A stretch of DNA of 64,000 nt from Candidatus Alistipes avicola (GTDB lineage Bacteria; Bacteroidota; Bacteroidia; Bacteroidales; Rikenellaceae), in assembly GCA_019118565.1 (NCBI GenBank), contig DWYR01000008.1, positions 1 through 64,000 on the forward strand, in the 5' to 3' direction. The position numbers were made by a program, and so were the translations under genes. Shown here in pieces: positions 63,388 to 64,000 of this stretch (its first letter is position 1; each line of letters starts with the position of its first letter). The notes below the pieces were generated by a model. It saw only the letters and a list, made by a program, of their open reading frames with translations, was not told where the DNA came from and made no database searches.

Positions 63388-64000
63388 TTATTTTTCGTAC
63401 AAGGATTCCGATTTTGGCATATCGTGCGACTGTTCGTCATTCTGTCGGCTGACGCTCAGGATCATTCCCAGGGCGATGGCCGTAAAGATCATCGAGGAGC
63501 CTCCGCGCGAGATGAGCGGCAGGGTTTGTCCCGTTTCGGGGATGAGGTTTACCGTCACCATGATGTGGAGCAGAGCCTGGCAGGTGATAAGCAGAGCCAG
63601 TCCCAGTACCAGCAGTCCCGGGAAGGCCGTGCCGCATCGTCGGAAGATCTCGATGGCCCGGAAAAAGATCCAAAGGTAGAGTAGCAGCAGGGCAACGGCC
63701 AGGATGATGCCGTACTCTTCGACAAAGAAGGCGTAGGCATAGTCGCTTTCGGGGTGGATCATCTCCACGCGCATGGCGCTCTGCCCGGCTCCTTCGCCCA
63801 GCAGGCCGCCGTTGTGGATAGCGATCATCGAACGCTCGGTGTCGGTCAGTTTGTCGATCGGTTTTTCGGTTTGGGAACTTGTCCACAGGTCAATCCAGGT
63901 CTCGACGCGGCCTCCGGCCGTCTCGCTTCGTCCCAGATTGAGAAGTCCGGCCAGCATCACGGCGGCAAAGGCCAGCCCGAGCAGTTTCAGGAGCTCTTTC
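63388..64000 (-). CDS. ftsW: SEDS-family cell-cycle protein FtsW (or RodA), 5' end outside window
   Basis: The C-terminal 203 residues of a SEDS glycosyltransferase that polymerises peptidoglycan. It carries the conserved GGLLGEGAGQS, YGIILAVALLLLYLWIFFRA and NLIPETGQTLPLISRGGSSM segments, with several membrane helices. The reading frame is open to the right edge, so the gene is cut there. FtsW is favoured over RodA by the divergent short cytosolic tail and E/GGL region, but the partner penicillin-binding protein is not visible. Confidence 0.85.
   Translation of the reverse strand, partial: KELLKLLGLAFAAVMLAGLLNLGRSETAGGRVETWIDLWTSSQTEKPIDKLTDTERSMIAIHNGGLLGEGAGQSAMRVEMIHPESDYAYAFFVEEYGIILAVALLLLYLWIFFRAIEIFRRCGTAFPGLLVLGLALLITCQALLHIMVTVNLIPETGQTLPLISRGGSSMIFTAIALGMILSVSRQNDEQSHDMPKSESLYEK

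Noticed and set aside
1..64000. CRISPR array, insertion sequence, rRNA or prophage
   Set aside because: No regularly spaced repeats, transposase, integrase, rRNA or phage structural genes were seen.

Overview
This window is chromosomal DNA from a Bacteroidota gut-type bacterium, most likely Bacteroidales and plausibly Alistipes/Rikenellaceae; the genus is inferred from gene style and a GC-rich coding bias and was not tested. The phylum assignment rests on several signs. There is a short (286 aa) primary sigma factor. Promoters have the Bacteroides form TTTG-N19-TAnnTTTG, with exact spacing before the MATE gene, the TPR gene, the tRNA and the candidate ncRNA. Shine-Dalgarno sequences are almost absent. 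Typical families are present: GldH, RicT, DUF2723/GT117, a TonB receptor with a carboxypeptidase-like N-terminal domain, BACON-domain lipoproteins and class III fructose-bisphosphatase.

Layout. 0-5 kb: metK (cut by the left edge), a 51-aa peptide plus fimbrillin-like lipoprotein operon, an HtrA/Deg protease, then rpoD. 5-16 kb: ung, an alkaline phosphatase, and a run of minus-strand housekeeping genes (trmB, gldH, ricT, a MATE pump, a Clp ATPase with an unusual linker, a phosphodiesterase, rarA). 16-20 kb: a TonB-dependent receptor with a surface lipoprotein. 20-30 kb: aspS, tadA, a TPR protein, queG, an acyl-CoA synthetase and a large DUF2723 membrane protein. 30-44 kb: two surface lipoproteins of a shared style around cysS, prfB (read through a programmed +1 frameshift) and a NamZ-type muramidase, then fbp, a 2[4Fe-4S] ferredoxin, serS, and a U32 peptidase-family gene next to an RlmI-like methyltransferase. 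44-52 kb: a minus-strand operon (MaoC hydratase, FabG, rsmE, two half-size chromate transporters) and tandem M3 metallopeptidase lipoproteins. 55.7-64 kb: prfC, nadB, queA, a nucleoside permease, tRNA-Gln(CTG), an outer-membrane beta-barrel protein, an S4 RNA-binding protein and the C-terminus of FtsW/RodA.

Most of the window serves translation and tRNA/rRNA modification (metK, trmB, tadA, queG, queA, rsmE, the U32/RlmI pair, three aminoacyl-tRNA synthetases, RF2, RF3) and envelope biology.

The least ordinary stretch is 52.29-55.70 kb. It is visibly AT-richer than its surroundings. It opens with a consensus promoter overlapped by a perfect 9-bp dyad. Next comes a roughly 200-nt region that folds on paper into a long rod or an alternative long hairpin and ends in a U-tract; this is a candidate structured ncRNA. 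Three genes follow: an unknown helical protein, a YbjN/CesT-like small protein with a rare perfect Shine-Dalgarno, and a 571-aa exported protein with two Asp-rich DxDxDG motifs. This cassette is the best candidate for an undescribed system.
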